Shown: piece by piece, positions 55,498 through 64,000 of the stretch
Layout of the letters: each line of letters begins with the position of its first letter
How positions within the stretch are numbered: the stretch's first letter is position 1
Origin: Oscarella lobularis
Lineage: Eukaryota > Porifera > Homoscleromorpha > Homosclerophorida > Oscarellidae
Reading direction: 5' to 3'
Assembly: GCF_947507565.1 (NCBI RefSeq)
Contig: NC_089190.1
Location: forward strand, 620,001-684,000
Length of the DNA: 64,000 bases
Position numbers and translations under genes: made by a program
The notes under the pieces: generated by a model
What the model was told of the DNA's origin: nothing
Databases searched by the model: none
The model's input: the letters and a program-made list of their open reading frames with translations, nothing else

Positions 55498-55584
55498 CCA
55501 GGCCCTCCGAGCAGTTCGTGTATTCGTTGGGCTTAGCGCGCGAGGTTTGGGGGCGCGGCGGCTCTCACTGCTCGGAGGGCCTGG
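55498..55584. repeat. Perfect 17 bp inverted repeat with 53 bp loop
   Basis: CCAGGCCCTCCGAGCAG (55498-55514) pairs perfectly with CTGCTCGGAGGGCCTGG (55568-55584). The outer flank AGCCTCGCAAGCCAGGC also occurs, inverted, near 50365-50385, so this is probably the end or body of a repeat family. Confidence 0.7.
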
Positions 55585-55759
55585 TACCACTCGTCTGCGT
55601 CATACACCACGGGTCGACCCGGGTATCCACGTGATCACTCCGTTAATAGAAAAGATTACCACCTTGGTAATTAGGTGTCAAGGTTTGGCTGCTGCACTGT
55701 AACTCTGTACTGTCGCCTTTTGACAATGTCAGTCCGTGCGTGCGTTACTAATTGTTTCA

Positions 55760-57341
55760 ATGCTGGAGCCCGAATCTATTACCAAGAGAGCCACTGACAT
55801 ACTCAGAAACGTCTATCACTACGCATTTCGCCAGGGACAGCTAGAAGCCATCATTTTAGCAGTTCTTGGCAGAGACGTCGTTGTACGCATGACTACGGGT
55901 CAGGGAAAGTCCCTCTTCTACCAGATACCACCTCTGCTCTGCCAACCGTCGCTCTGCCTAATCGTGTCTCCCCTGAGCGCACTAATGCACGACCAGGTCT
56001 GGAGATAACAATGAGGACCTCACGTAATTAATTTCCAAAAATACCAGATGGAAAAATTGAGGCAAATGAATTTGCATGTTCAGTGCTTTGTATCTGTGCA
56101 GCAAATTTCACAATGTTCTGACGCGGATATCAAGTTGAGCCAATACGGTATGACGTAATGTCTATTTGAGAAATTTCCTGAGAAAAATATCGATAATTAT
56201 TGTTTTAGTATATTTATCTCCAGAATGTGCTGTTAGTTCTGAATGGCGAAGTCGTCTGAAAAATCTGGAGTTATGGGATAAAGTGTGCCTTATCGCTATT
56301 GATGAGGCTCACTGTGTAGTTGAATGGTATTATTACCTACACCAGACAATAACAATGGTATATTTGTGATTTTAGGGGTGACGAATTTCGAGTTGATTTT
56401 GCTAAGCTGAGCTGCCTACGAGAATTGGCGTCGTGCCCCGTTATGGTTCTCACAGCCACAGCAACGAAGTTGACAATGAGCAGAATTTTGAGTCGAACAG
56501 GAATAGAGAATCCAACGTTTGTAAAGTGCCCTCTTAACCGGAAAAATATGTACTACTTGGCAACAACCAAGAAAACTCCGACGAGGTAGAGTGGACAATT
56601 GTCTCTTTTAATAAGACATTACTTATTAGGCATCAATTGCTCCAGTCATCCTCTCTCTACAGCAGGAGACAAAAATGAAAACTATTGTATATGTTTCTAC
56701 GAAGGAGACTGCTACACACCTTTGGAAATTGCTGTCTGCTTATGGACATGTTGGGATTCACCACTCGACGTTGAAGCCTTCCACACGTCGACAGACCGAA
56801 AAAGACTTCAAGAATGGTGACGTCTGGGTTATGATTGCTACAATTGGCTTTGGAATGGTATGTACATGGCACACTCTTACAGTCAACTGAAAATCCTTTG
56901 AATTAGGGTGTTGTCGTAAGCGATGTGCGCCTCGTCATATATTTTGGATTGCCGAATGGAATATCTGAGCTGTTACAGGTACGCATAGTGCCTTCGAATC
57001 GTAAAATAATCACTAGCTGCGGCTGATAGATGTTCGGGAGAGCTGGCAGGGACGGTGAACCTTCCACTGCCGTGCTTCTCTATAGACGTGATAGTGAGAA
57101 AAACAAGACCGTCTCTAAAGAAATCAAAGACCTCCTTTGCGGAAAAGCTTGCATAAGGAAGAAGATGTGCTCAGCTTTAGACTCTCCTTTCACGCCGACT
57201 GATCAGCAAGAATCTCCGTGTTGTAGCAGGTGCGCAGGTGACGAAACAGACCCATACGGTCTGTTTCTGTCTTGCCGACCTTTACGACGTAAACGACCAC
57301 GAGCAATTTGGACAAAGGACACTAAAACAAAGGTAAATTAG
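55760..57341 (+). CDS. RecQ-like DNA helicase, spliced, motifs intact (copy 4)
   Basis: The ATG at 55760 starts MLEPESITKRATDIL. Motifs in order are FRQGQLEAI (motif 0), MTTGQGKSLFYQIP (Walker A), LIVSPLSALMHDQ (Ia), IAIDEAHCVVEWGDEFR (DEAH, across an intron), VMVLTATATK (III), KTIVYVSTKETATHLW (IV), VMIATIGFGMGVVVSDVRLV (V, across an intron), MFGRAGRDGEPS (VI), then LLCGKACIRKKMC and CCSRCAGDE, a reduced zinc-binding region. At least five introns of 45-65 bp interrupt it (for example GTATGACG...TTTTAG at about 56150-56210 and GTACGCAT...CTGATAG at about 56980-57029). The protein is about 430 residues: helicase core only, no HRDC domain. No lesion was seen. A GT donor at 57332 and an open frame at 57404-57604 suggest one more exon. 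It is convergent with the DUF6589-like gene. Confidence 0.8.
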
Positions 57342-57403
57342 TTCCCGCCTAGAAACGTTAATATTAAATTATCACGCTAGGATGCAAACCTATTTCCTCA
57401 CTA

Positions 57404-57607
57404 GTGAAGTGGAGAGCTCAAAAGGCGCATGCAGAAGGCATTTTGTTTCAAGGAGCAGAATCCATTGCATCAAATAGTCTTCTCCAAACCATCGTTTCAC
57501 AAAGTGGAAGTGTGAAAACCGAAGCTGATGTCTTCGGAATTCCAGGAGTTAGACCCTGCTATGTTTTCGGTATTTTTGATACGATGTGCAGATGCAGAAT
57601 AGACTGA
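57404..57607 (+). CDS. Possible last exon of the RecQ-like gene
   Basis: An open frame after an acceptor (ACGCTAG at about 57381) encodes AHAEGILFQGAESIASNSLL and ends at 57605-57607. RecQ proteins of this kind often end in a short helical tail, but no motif confirms the link. Confidence 0.3.
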   Translation: MKWRAQKAHAEGILFQGAESIASNSLLQTIVSQSGSVKTEADVFGIPGVRPCYVFGIFDTMCRCRID

Positions 57608-57683
57608 GATCGAGAGGAAGGCGTTAGTAGATTGGCCATGCAGGACATATCGAATAAGTAGTAAATGAATGGATAAATGAATG

Positions 57684-59010
57684 TTAAAACCACACTAGGT
57701 CATCGCACTCAACAGCATGTCTTTGTGTGACCTCTTCATCGCAGAGAAAACAATCCTTTGACTTTGCCAGGAACTTTCTCAACCACCCTTCTTCAATCTT
57801 TTTTAGACTCTGACGACGTGGATCGACAAAGGAGAATTTCGAAAATTGGCGTCTTCCATCATTATGGCAAACTCGATTTTTAGTGAGAATTGAAACCATT
57901 GCTGTTATGTCCTCTTCTGCCGACCTGATAGTGTGAGAACTGGCTTTGGCTGTCCTAACGACGTTATCGACTGCAGTGCTGGCCTTCACCAATGCAAAGG
58001 CTACCTTTGACACAAGACGCACATGCTCTTTGGTAAGATTAGCACCAGCGTTGCGAACTGAATTTTTGATCACCCTAGAGAATGTCATGAAATATTCCCA
58101 TTCTAAAGAACACTGTGATATTACTTACAAATTGTAATGTTCCACCAGTTGATCAATTGGCTTGCCGTGACCTGGCTTGCCAATAGTGTTCACAGTTCTG
58201 AAAAACGTGTGAATTTTTGCAATTTCTTCCGGCCAATCAGCAGTGAGATTTGCGAGGAGGTTAGCTGCTTCATTGGCCTACTGGTACTTTCCTCCTCCTA
58301 GCAGGGGGCAAGCCAGAACCTCCAAAGACGAATGATGGCTGGACCGTCTTCGTGTCGAATAGCCTCACGAAGACAATTATAGACGAATCCCATATGTAGC
58401 ATGGATCGATGATAAATATAAACTTCGTCGGTATGAGCTTCACTATCACGGTGCGATGAAGCCGGTGGATCATAAGCACAGACTGTGATCTGTGCTATAG
58501 CCTCTGCACTTGACTCGAGCCACTGTTGATGTGCACTGGCAGAGTCTGGAAAGATGATATTGTCAGAAGGCTTTTCTATACCAAAGTAGGCGCAAACGGC
58601 TGATACAAGGTGAGCTTCAAATGCCTTTTAATTTAAATTTTATTCTGTTGGAATAAGTAGAATAAATGGGTGTACCTGACAAAAGAACTCGTCAGAATCT
58701 TGGAACTTTTTGCGTTTTTGTCAGCAGATACACGGCGAATAGCTTCTTTGAGGTCATTGAGAGTGCCATGAGCCGTGTCACTTCCCCACATTGTCTGTAT
58801 GCACAGACCCAGGCACTCCCAAGTAAAATGAAAGTCACCTTTAATTTTAAAATAGATATGTAGAGTAATTTCTTTTGATTTCTAAAAATACCAGAACATT
58901 CTTTTGCCCACTGGAGTTGATCAATTTCTTTCGGTTCTGGCATTCTAAGACGTTTAGCTCCTCTTATATTCCTGCACGTAAGTTGATCACCAACAAACGC
59001 CTAAATCGAA
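57684..59010 (-). pseudogene. DUF6589-like protein, convergent with RecQ
   Basis: Exons from right to left: AFVGDQLTCRNIRGAKRLRM and PEPKEIDQLQWAKECSG (about 59010-58893), GDFHFTWECLGLCIQTMWGS with LNDLKEAIRRVSADKN (about 58838-58676), then KAFEAHLVSAVCAYFGIEKP, YNCLREAIRHEDGPAIIRLW and RFWL (58625-58300), NTIGKPGHGKPIDQLVEHYN (58195-58135) and the C-terminal frame 58088-57684 (HVRLVSKVAFALVKAS, CFLCDEEVTQRH). GDQLT, GDFH, the R-x-GD/DG-x-x-I-x-LW block and the GK-G...PID...EH block match my memory of DUF6589. There is a frame change plus an in-frame TAG near 58290-58310. N-terminal exons were not found. Function is unknown. Confidence 0.65.
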
Positions 59011-59437
59011 ATATGCTGGCGAGATTGAAACATCAGAGCCAAGAACGGACCACAAGGGAGGAATCTGATTTGTGAGTGTCGTTGGAAAATGCCTCTAATA
59101 TCTCTACTGTCCCATCTTTTGTTCCTTCGTTTGTATCACTGAAAGTCTGTCATACCAACATCGCGTCGCCGACGTCATGGTGACCGTCAGCGAAACCGAA
59201 GACGTTAAAGAACATTTTAAAAACATGTTCTAAGAATTACATGCATGAGTTTATCAATAATGTACGTATAGAATTGTACAATTCGCTTTTTTGCGAGATC
59301 AAGGGTTGGGACCGGTCCTCGTCCACTGACATGAGAGTCAGTGGGCCTGCGTAAAGCAGTATCTCTAACTAATTGAACAAATAGAAATTAATAAATTAAA
59401 CGTAACGTCAAAACCCGATGATTTGACGTATACTTCT

Positions 59438-59669
59438 TCAGCGCTTCTTTGACTTCATTAACGGCCGATATTCTGTTCCAATAAATTCCAAGATATTCGC
59501 GCGCTTTTCTAAAATCTTACGAATTATGTCTAAGGGAATGGCATCAAGAACTGGTTCCACGTTTGCTTGAAGTTCGGTGATGCAGTAGTTGCATCGTAGT
59601 CGCGTTTCTCGTTTTGCCTTCGCCCATAGTTGCTCAATGGGGTTGCACTTGCAGTGGAACTTTCAAGTT
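59438..59669 (-). pseudogene. DDE transposase C-terminal fragment (family of elements 1 and 3)
   Basis: The minus strand encodes KFHCKCNPIEQLWAKAKRET, RLRCNYCITELQANVEPVLD and a tail to KSKKR and TGA at 59438-59440. The KFHC-x-x-NPIE-x-(V/L)W-x-x-AK pattern is the third catalytic block of the transposases at 1.1 and 41.4 kb. The rest is missing. Confidence 0.65.
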
Positions 59670-60047
59670 TTGGTCTAGCGACTAACATGCATTTCAATAC
59701 TACGGACATAAAGCACCCCGTCGATGATAACAAGAATCTTTACTTCATCGCTTACATTCCTCATGTTATAAAAAATTGAGGACATCACTGGTTAAAACCT
59801 TTTCACTGTTCCTATAGAAACCTGCACAGTAGCGTCGCGCGGGAGATTCAAATCTGCTCCTAGAAGAACGCGAGATAGACCCCAGTAACCATACTTCCCT
59901 TACAACCATACTTCCCTAGCAATCATACTTTTTTGATCGTGAAATTCGAACATTAATTATACATCAGTTTCGTTGTCATGGTAACACTTTTAATTAACGA
60001 ATTTCTAAAACGTCTATGTTCTTCGGAGACAGTTTGTTTGCCTAAAG

Positions 60048-62500
60048 CTAAATGTGTTCCTTGCTGTGATAATCGTAAAAACAGCTTCTTGCGCTACAGA
60101 TACAGAGATGAACTTTACAGACGCTGCAGGTAAAGAAGGTTTCATGTCGGTCTGTTTTGTTTTGTTGTTTTCTGATATTGCACACTTTGCAGGTTCTTTT
60201 CTTATTATCAGGCGACCAGATTGGAAGGTGAGGAAGAGGACTGTTTAGCCGCATTTCTTGAAAATCTGGATCAACCCTTCTGCCCCTTCCGCAACACCCT
60301 CCGATTAACGTTGTTGCGAGTTCCGTTTTGAACTGCTCCATATCTCTTTTCGCACTTCCGCGCTCTCTGCGTCGGTCGTCAGAGAAAGATTCTAAGATGT
60401 ACGCATTCAAAACAGAACACTCCAATAAGTAATAGAATATTCTTTTTCATGCTTTGATGCGTTTACGCCGAGCGCTCTATAGAGACAGAATTTGATCTCC
60501 GCGATCAACTCCTCCATGTTTTTTGATATAATCTGGAAGGTACGGTGGACACTGCACATCCATCGTACAGGCGCCTTCTCTTCTCTGGACTGTTCCAGGA
60601 ACTCCAGTAGGCTGCAGAAGAGGAGGGGATGCGGTTGTAAGAAAATTGACATACCGTCGGTCAAACCATATGCCAGCGCTCATGGGACCCTTCGACGCAT
60701 GCTTGTAAAAGTCCCGAGGCGCTCTTCTAGGCGCTGAATGGTGCCTCTTTTTCGTTTCTTCAGGGTATCCGAGACGGTTGACTCGCGCAGTTCCTTGGCA
60801 TAAATATCATAGGAATAGAGAGTCATGAATAAATCGGGACTGGTGTAATAGTTGTCGGTATAAAGAACGTGACCTTTGTGGTGGCATTCTTTGACAAGAT
60901 CTAGCACTGCCCGAGTGCAAATGCCTACTGATGGGCCATCATTCTCTGCCGTACTTTTGCCGGTATAAATGAAGAAATTCCAGACGTATCCGGTTTCTGC
61001 ATCGGCTAGGACGAACAATTTCACCCCCCACTTATGTGGCTTGTCCTTCATATATTGTTTTATACTCCATCTTCCTTTGAAGATCATCGCCTCGTCCACC
61101 GTTATACATTTTGACAAATTGAAATTTCGCTTGAATTTCAGAGTACAGTGCTCTATCAATGGTCGAATCTAAAAGCGGGAAACGTGTTTGTTATGAAAGT
61201 GACGCTGCCAAGTACAAACCTTTTGCAATTTGTCATAGCCAGGTGCTCTACGTGGCAGCTCCGTTGTTATGTTGGAAACGTGAAGAAATCTGCTGATTTG
61301 CTTGAACTTGGTTTTTGGAAAAATTGGTGACAAATTGTTTTTCAAATACTGGCCAAACGTTTGCCAGTAATCTGTCAAACTAGGAAAGCGAAGTATTCCC
61401 ATAAAGATAATGAGACCGAGAAACGCCTTCATTTCCGGAAGACTCACTGGCTTCCATTCTCTTACTGTTTAGTGCACCAACGCATAAATGTCCCACGCGC
61501 GCGCACGTGACCCTCCCTCGGACTCAGCCGCGAAATTCAAAATGAGTAGGAATTAGTATCTTTTCGCTAATGCGAAAGGATAGTAGATTCATTTATCAAA
61601 GATTTGGTCGAAGGATTAGTCGATCGCATGCATAGTAGTGGCGTAATCCTTCAAGTTACGGCAAAAGTAGGTTTTGTCGTTTCCTGGCGAAGTTCCCTCA
61701 GCAACTAAGCTACTTCTTTCCTCGAAACGCACCGGTCTAATATTTTATTAGCATTGGTCGAAGCGATTTTTAGTTGTTTTTTCGTTTGTCTACAATTACG
61801 GTCTAAAGTATCGTTGCTAAGAGCGTTTTCTTAGAGCCTACGCTACAAATCGCGATTCGCCGCCCTCGCGAAACGAAATAAAACATGATTTAATTGACAT
61901 TGGTCGAAGCGATTTCGAATCTTTCGCTTCGTTTAGAAGTTATTCGTTGTCATGGGCGTGGCTAGTGCGCGCGCGAGGTCTCTCCACCAGAAAAGGCAGT
62001 AAAACGCTCATTACACTTGACTTTCCTACTGCCCGTTTCTTAGCTAATCCCATACTAAAGAAACCCGCCCGGTAATAGAAGGAAAACGAAAAATCGGTCT
62101 CGATCTAGTGGTAACGCGCTAGGGCGTGACCAAGGAAACCTAACGGTCGCGTACGCTACTAGCCAATCAGAGTACTGCACGTGACCACTATTTACACCCT
62201 TTGTCGAAGGCCTACGTGCCCCACATCATTGGAATGCTACGGGATAGAGGATTCCAATGATGTCATTGGCGATGACGCGCGACTAACAACGCGGGAGCTA
62301 GCGCGCTCTAAAGACGGTCGCTTTATGCGTGGGTGCACTGTTTGAGTAGTCGATCGCTGTATGACTTGTTCAGCGTACGTACCTATTAGTGTTGTCAACT
62401 AAGTCCAGGAACATCTCGTCGGTCCAAAAGAGTTGGAAAAACGTCAAAGCGTTTGGCTCGTCCGCAATAGGCGTTGCCGCCACGGTGTTACAGTGTCACA
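60048..62500 (-). pseudogene. piggyBac-type transposase, frameshifted and split by a MITE
   Basis: From right to left on the minus strand: the N-terminal block NALTFFQLFWTDEMFLDLVD (about 62470-62390), then, beyond a 869 bp MITE, EWKPVSLPEMKAFLGLIIFM (61465-61410), RAPGYDKLQKV, ITVDEAMIFKGRWSIKQYMK (first catalytic Asp), GHVLYTDNYYTSPDLF (second Asp), VNFLTTASPP, KKHGGVDRGDQ (third Asp) and a C-terminal cysteine-rich finger (CKVCNIRKQQ, CSVCKVHLCI). Frame changes lie near 61165-61170, 60680 and 60415. The MITE sits between two exons, probably in an intron (donor AATAG|GTACGT near 62385). TTAA boundaries were not identified. Confidence 0.8.
61471..62339. mobile_element. 869 bp MITE with hairpin, inserted in the piggyBac gene
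   Basis: The left end AGTGCACCAACGCATAAA and the right end TTTATGCGTGGGTGCACT are inverted repeats. GTTT occurs directly outside both (61467-61470, 62340-62343), a possible 4-5 bp target duplication. If the family terminus is CAGTGC as at 19320, the left C has mutated to T and the target would be 2 bp. Near the right end it has the hairpin CATCATTGGAAT...ATTCCAATGATG (62224-62262), shared with 19204-19242. No gene inside. Confidence 0.8.
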
Positions 62501-62921
62501 GTCGCACAAGGTCACAGTGGCACAATGTCACAGTGTCACAGTGTCACAGCGTCCCAGTGGCACGGCGTCACAGTGGCACGGCGTCACAGTGTCACAGTGG
62601 CACAGTGGCACAAGGTCACAGAGACATTGTGCCACAGTGGCACAATGTCACAATGTCACAAGGTCACGGCGTCACAGTGTCACAGTAGCACAATGTCACG
62701 GCGTTACAGTGTCACAGTGGCACAATGTCACAGTGTCACAGTGGCACAATGTCACAGTGTCACAGTGGCACAATGTCACAGTGTCACAGTGGCACAATGT
62801 CACAGTGTCACAGTGGCACAATGTCACAACACAGTGTCACAGTGGCACAATGTCACAACACAGTGTCATTGTCACAGTGGCACAATGTCACAACACAGTG
62901 TCATTGTCACAGTGGCACGGC
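62487..62921 (+). repeat. GTCACAGTGGCACAATGTCACA minisatellite
   Basis: About 430 bp of short units, mostly TCACAGTG, GCACAATG and GTCACAGC, give open frames in all three phases (repetitive QCHSVTV-type peptides). These frames are not genes. The array lies at the broken 5' end of the piggyBac gene and directly abuts a Penelope-like RT fragment. Confidence 0.95.
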
Positions 62922-63150
62922 GTATGTTTTGTAAGAAGCATTCGACAATTTGTCGAGTGTGTACTCCGGCATTTCCGTAGTGTCCCCTGGCCGCTCTTCC
63001 CACCTTTTTAATTCCCTCCTGTTGGGGAATCGACGTGTATAAAGCGAACACGTCGATGGTGACGACAAGAACGTCGTGCGGATACCACTGGTTTTTAATG
63101 TGGTTCCCAAACGCCGAACTATCGCGGAGAATGCTGGACGTCAATTTGAC
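62922..63150 (-). pseudogene. Penelope-like reverse transcriptase fragment
   Basis: The minus strand encodes LTSSILRDSSAFGNHI, then VLVVTIDVFALYTSIPQQEG and a following helix (TRQIVECFLQNI). The T-x-D-V-x-x-LYT-x-IP-x-x-EG box is RT motif A of Penelope-like elements. The rest is missing on both sides: the minisatellite on the left, unrecognised sequence on the right. Confidence 0.65.
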
Positions 63151-63660
63151 AACTGGTTATAATAATAATAGGCTGTCTACTTAAGCGGAAATTTTCTCGG
63201 TTGGACCGGAACTTTCGCTTACGATTGTCCGTGATCCGTACGGATTTTTTGTATTTTCAATAGTAAATACAATAGTTGAGTTCGAATATCCTCCGGCCCA
63301 TCGTGTCGGAGATAGGCGGCGGTGAATGGATCAATCGCTTGATATCGCTCAAAGTCGTCAATCGTTCAATTGATGGCTTCGCCTATCGCTTGCGTGTGAT
63401 CGTCAATGCGCAACGGAATATACGATTTTTCGTCGGCCACGTGGCGATTGCCACGTGCGAGATAGTCGCCGATCGATTGAACGACGATACTCGCCCCCTT
63501 GACCGCTTTTTTGATAAAGATATCCGAACGGCTCTTTTCCCTCTATGAGTGACTCATAATGAGCGCTGTATTGGCTCTCGTCGCATCTCCGACCGACTCT
63601 AAAATCTCGGTGGATTTTTTGAGAGTGTTTAAAACCAACTAAAGCATAGTCTGTTTTCAA
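63150..63660. other. No gene confidently recognised
   Basis: A plus-strand frame around 63380-63548 contains NIRFFVGHVAIATCEIVADR, faintly HIRAN-like, but lacks the upstream signature. Left unannotated. Confidence 0.3.
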
Positions 63661-63695
63661 CCAATTAAGGACACGCGACTTCCTTCTAATCTTCT

Positions 63696-64000
63696 ACCCT
63701 TTCTCCTTCTGCGAGAGCCGTTCCTTCGTCATTGAGCTCAACAGCGGCAACGCCCACAAACATATTGTTGAAATGCCTTTGAAATCGCGGAATATCTTTG
63801 CTGGTGTTTATGATTTCAAGCAGATTGTCTTCGCCAACAAAATAGAAACTAAAGACAAAATTTTACATACTTTCTCATGAAAGGAATGAGACAAAACATA
63901 CCGGGAAAAGGATGATCCAAAAAGTCTCCCGAAGATTTCTGGATTTCGCCCAACAGATGTTGAAGGCGGTCGAGCTGATCTTTGAGGCCTTGAATATATA
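63696..64000 (-). CDS. Cytoplasmic dynein heavy chain-like exons (partial)
   Basis: Two exons on the minus strand. Exon 1 (window edge to 63902) encodes LKDQLDRLQHLLGEIQKSSG and ends at a GT donor. After a 53 bp intron (63849-63901, GTATGT...CTTTAG) exon 2 encodes FYFVGEDNLLEIINTSKDIP, RFQRHFNNMFVGVAAVELND and EGTALAEGE, ending at a likely donor or at TAG 63686-63688. This matches the linker region of cytoplasmic dynein heavy chains, where the pattern is FPRFYFVG(D/E)(E/D)(D/N)LLEI-x-x-x-SK. The residues before FYFVG differ from the usual LxxKRxxFPR block, so it may be a partial copy. Upstream exons lie outside the window; downstream ones were not found. Confidence 0.6.

Noticed and set aside
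62433-63011. Long overlapping reading frames rich in His, Ser, Val and Thr
   Set aside because: They arise from the minisatellite, which is open in all three phases. There are no spacers, so it is not a CRISPR array either.
63276-63548. Possible fourth HIRAN domain (VGHVAIATCEIVADR)
   Set aside because: Lacks the N-x-x-D-x-x-A signature and upstream strands; similarity is too short.
1-64000. tRNA, rRNA or other structural RNA genes
   Set aside because: Scanned by eye for tRNA T-arm (GGTTCGAATCC-like) and rRNA blocks; none was convincing. The phrase GGGTTCGATTCGTTAG in the foldback at 10.46/10.79 kb is not part of a cloverleaf I can draw.

Overview
This is a eukaryotic window. The genes carry short GT...AG introns (about 45-60 bp), spliced exons can be followed by eye, and there are no bacterial operons or ribosome-binding sites. 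The mix of families (P-element-like, pogo/Tigger-like, TA-inserting DDE elements, piggyBac, Helitron, LINE, gypsy, Penelope-like, RecQ and HIRAN genes) and the dynein exons at the right edge fit an invertebrate animal. A sponge or other early-branching metazoan is my guess, from resemblance to families I recall there; nothing in the window proves it. Almost all recognisable sequence is mobile DNA, much of it nested. Host genes are few: a protein kinase pseudogene (about 4.0-5.0 kb), a small unassigned exon (5.2 kb), two unassigned exons (3.1-3.6 kb) and a dynein heavy chain fragment (63.7-64.0 kb).

Layout. 1-3055: right part of a TA-inserting DDE element with a HIRAN gene and a convergent transposase. 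3.06-5.4 kb: host-like exons. 5.4-11.1 kb: no clear genes; diverged direct repeats, a 900 bp P-type MITE with a 7 bp target duplication, and a 909 bp foldback. 11.5-19.2 kb: HECT fragment, then degraded P element A, whose last intron received a 3086 bp Helitron carrying an RPA-like gene. 19.2-25.3 kb: a MITE end and three RecQ-like pseudogenes, two in inverted orientation. 27.1-35.35 kb: LINE fragments; the third is split by P element B (30630-35228), which is complete and carries two genes. 35451-37803: complete pogo/Tigger-like element with a transposase and a HIRAN gene. 37.9-38.3 kb: end of a third P element. 40180-43310: complete TA-inserting DDE element with a second HIRAN/transposase pair. 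43.6-48.1 kb: pogo fragment, SWIM-YqaJ gene facing a DDE_4 transposase fragment, Helitron-like end, gypsy integrase. 48.6-55.6 kb: transposase fragments, MITEs, minisatellites. 55.7-59.0 kb: spliced RecQ helicase gene convergent with a DUF6589-like gene. 59.4-62.5 kb: DDE fragment and a piggyBac gene interrupted by a MITE. 62.5-64 kb: minisatellite, Penelope-like RT fragment, dynein exons.

The recurring theme is two-gene DNA transposons. Five families pair a transposase or helicase with a second gene, nearly always convergent: HIRAN with a DDE transposase (twice), HIRAN with a pogo-like transposase ending in a PCNA-binding-type motif, an uncharacterised protein with a P transposase (twice), SWIM-YqaJ with DDE_4, and RecQ with DUF6589. 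The best candidate for an undescribed system is the repeated HIRAN partner in two different TA-inserting superfamilies. HIRAN (known from HLTF to bind 3' single-strand ends) and the PIP-box-like tail both point to replication forks, so I infer fork-coupled transposition.
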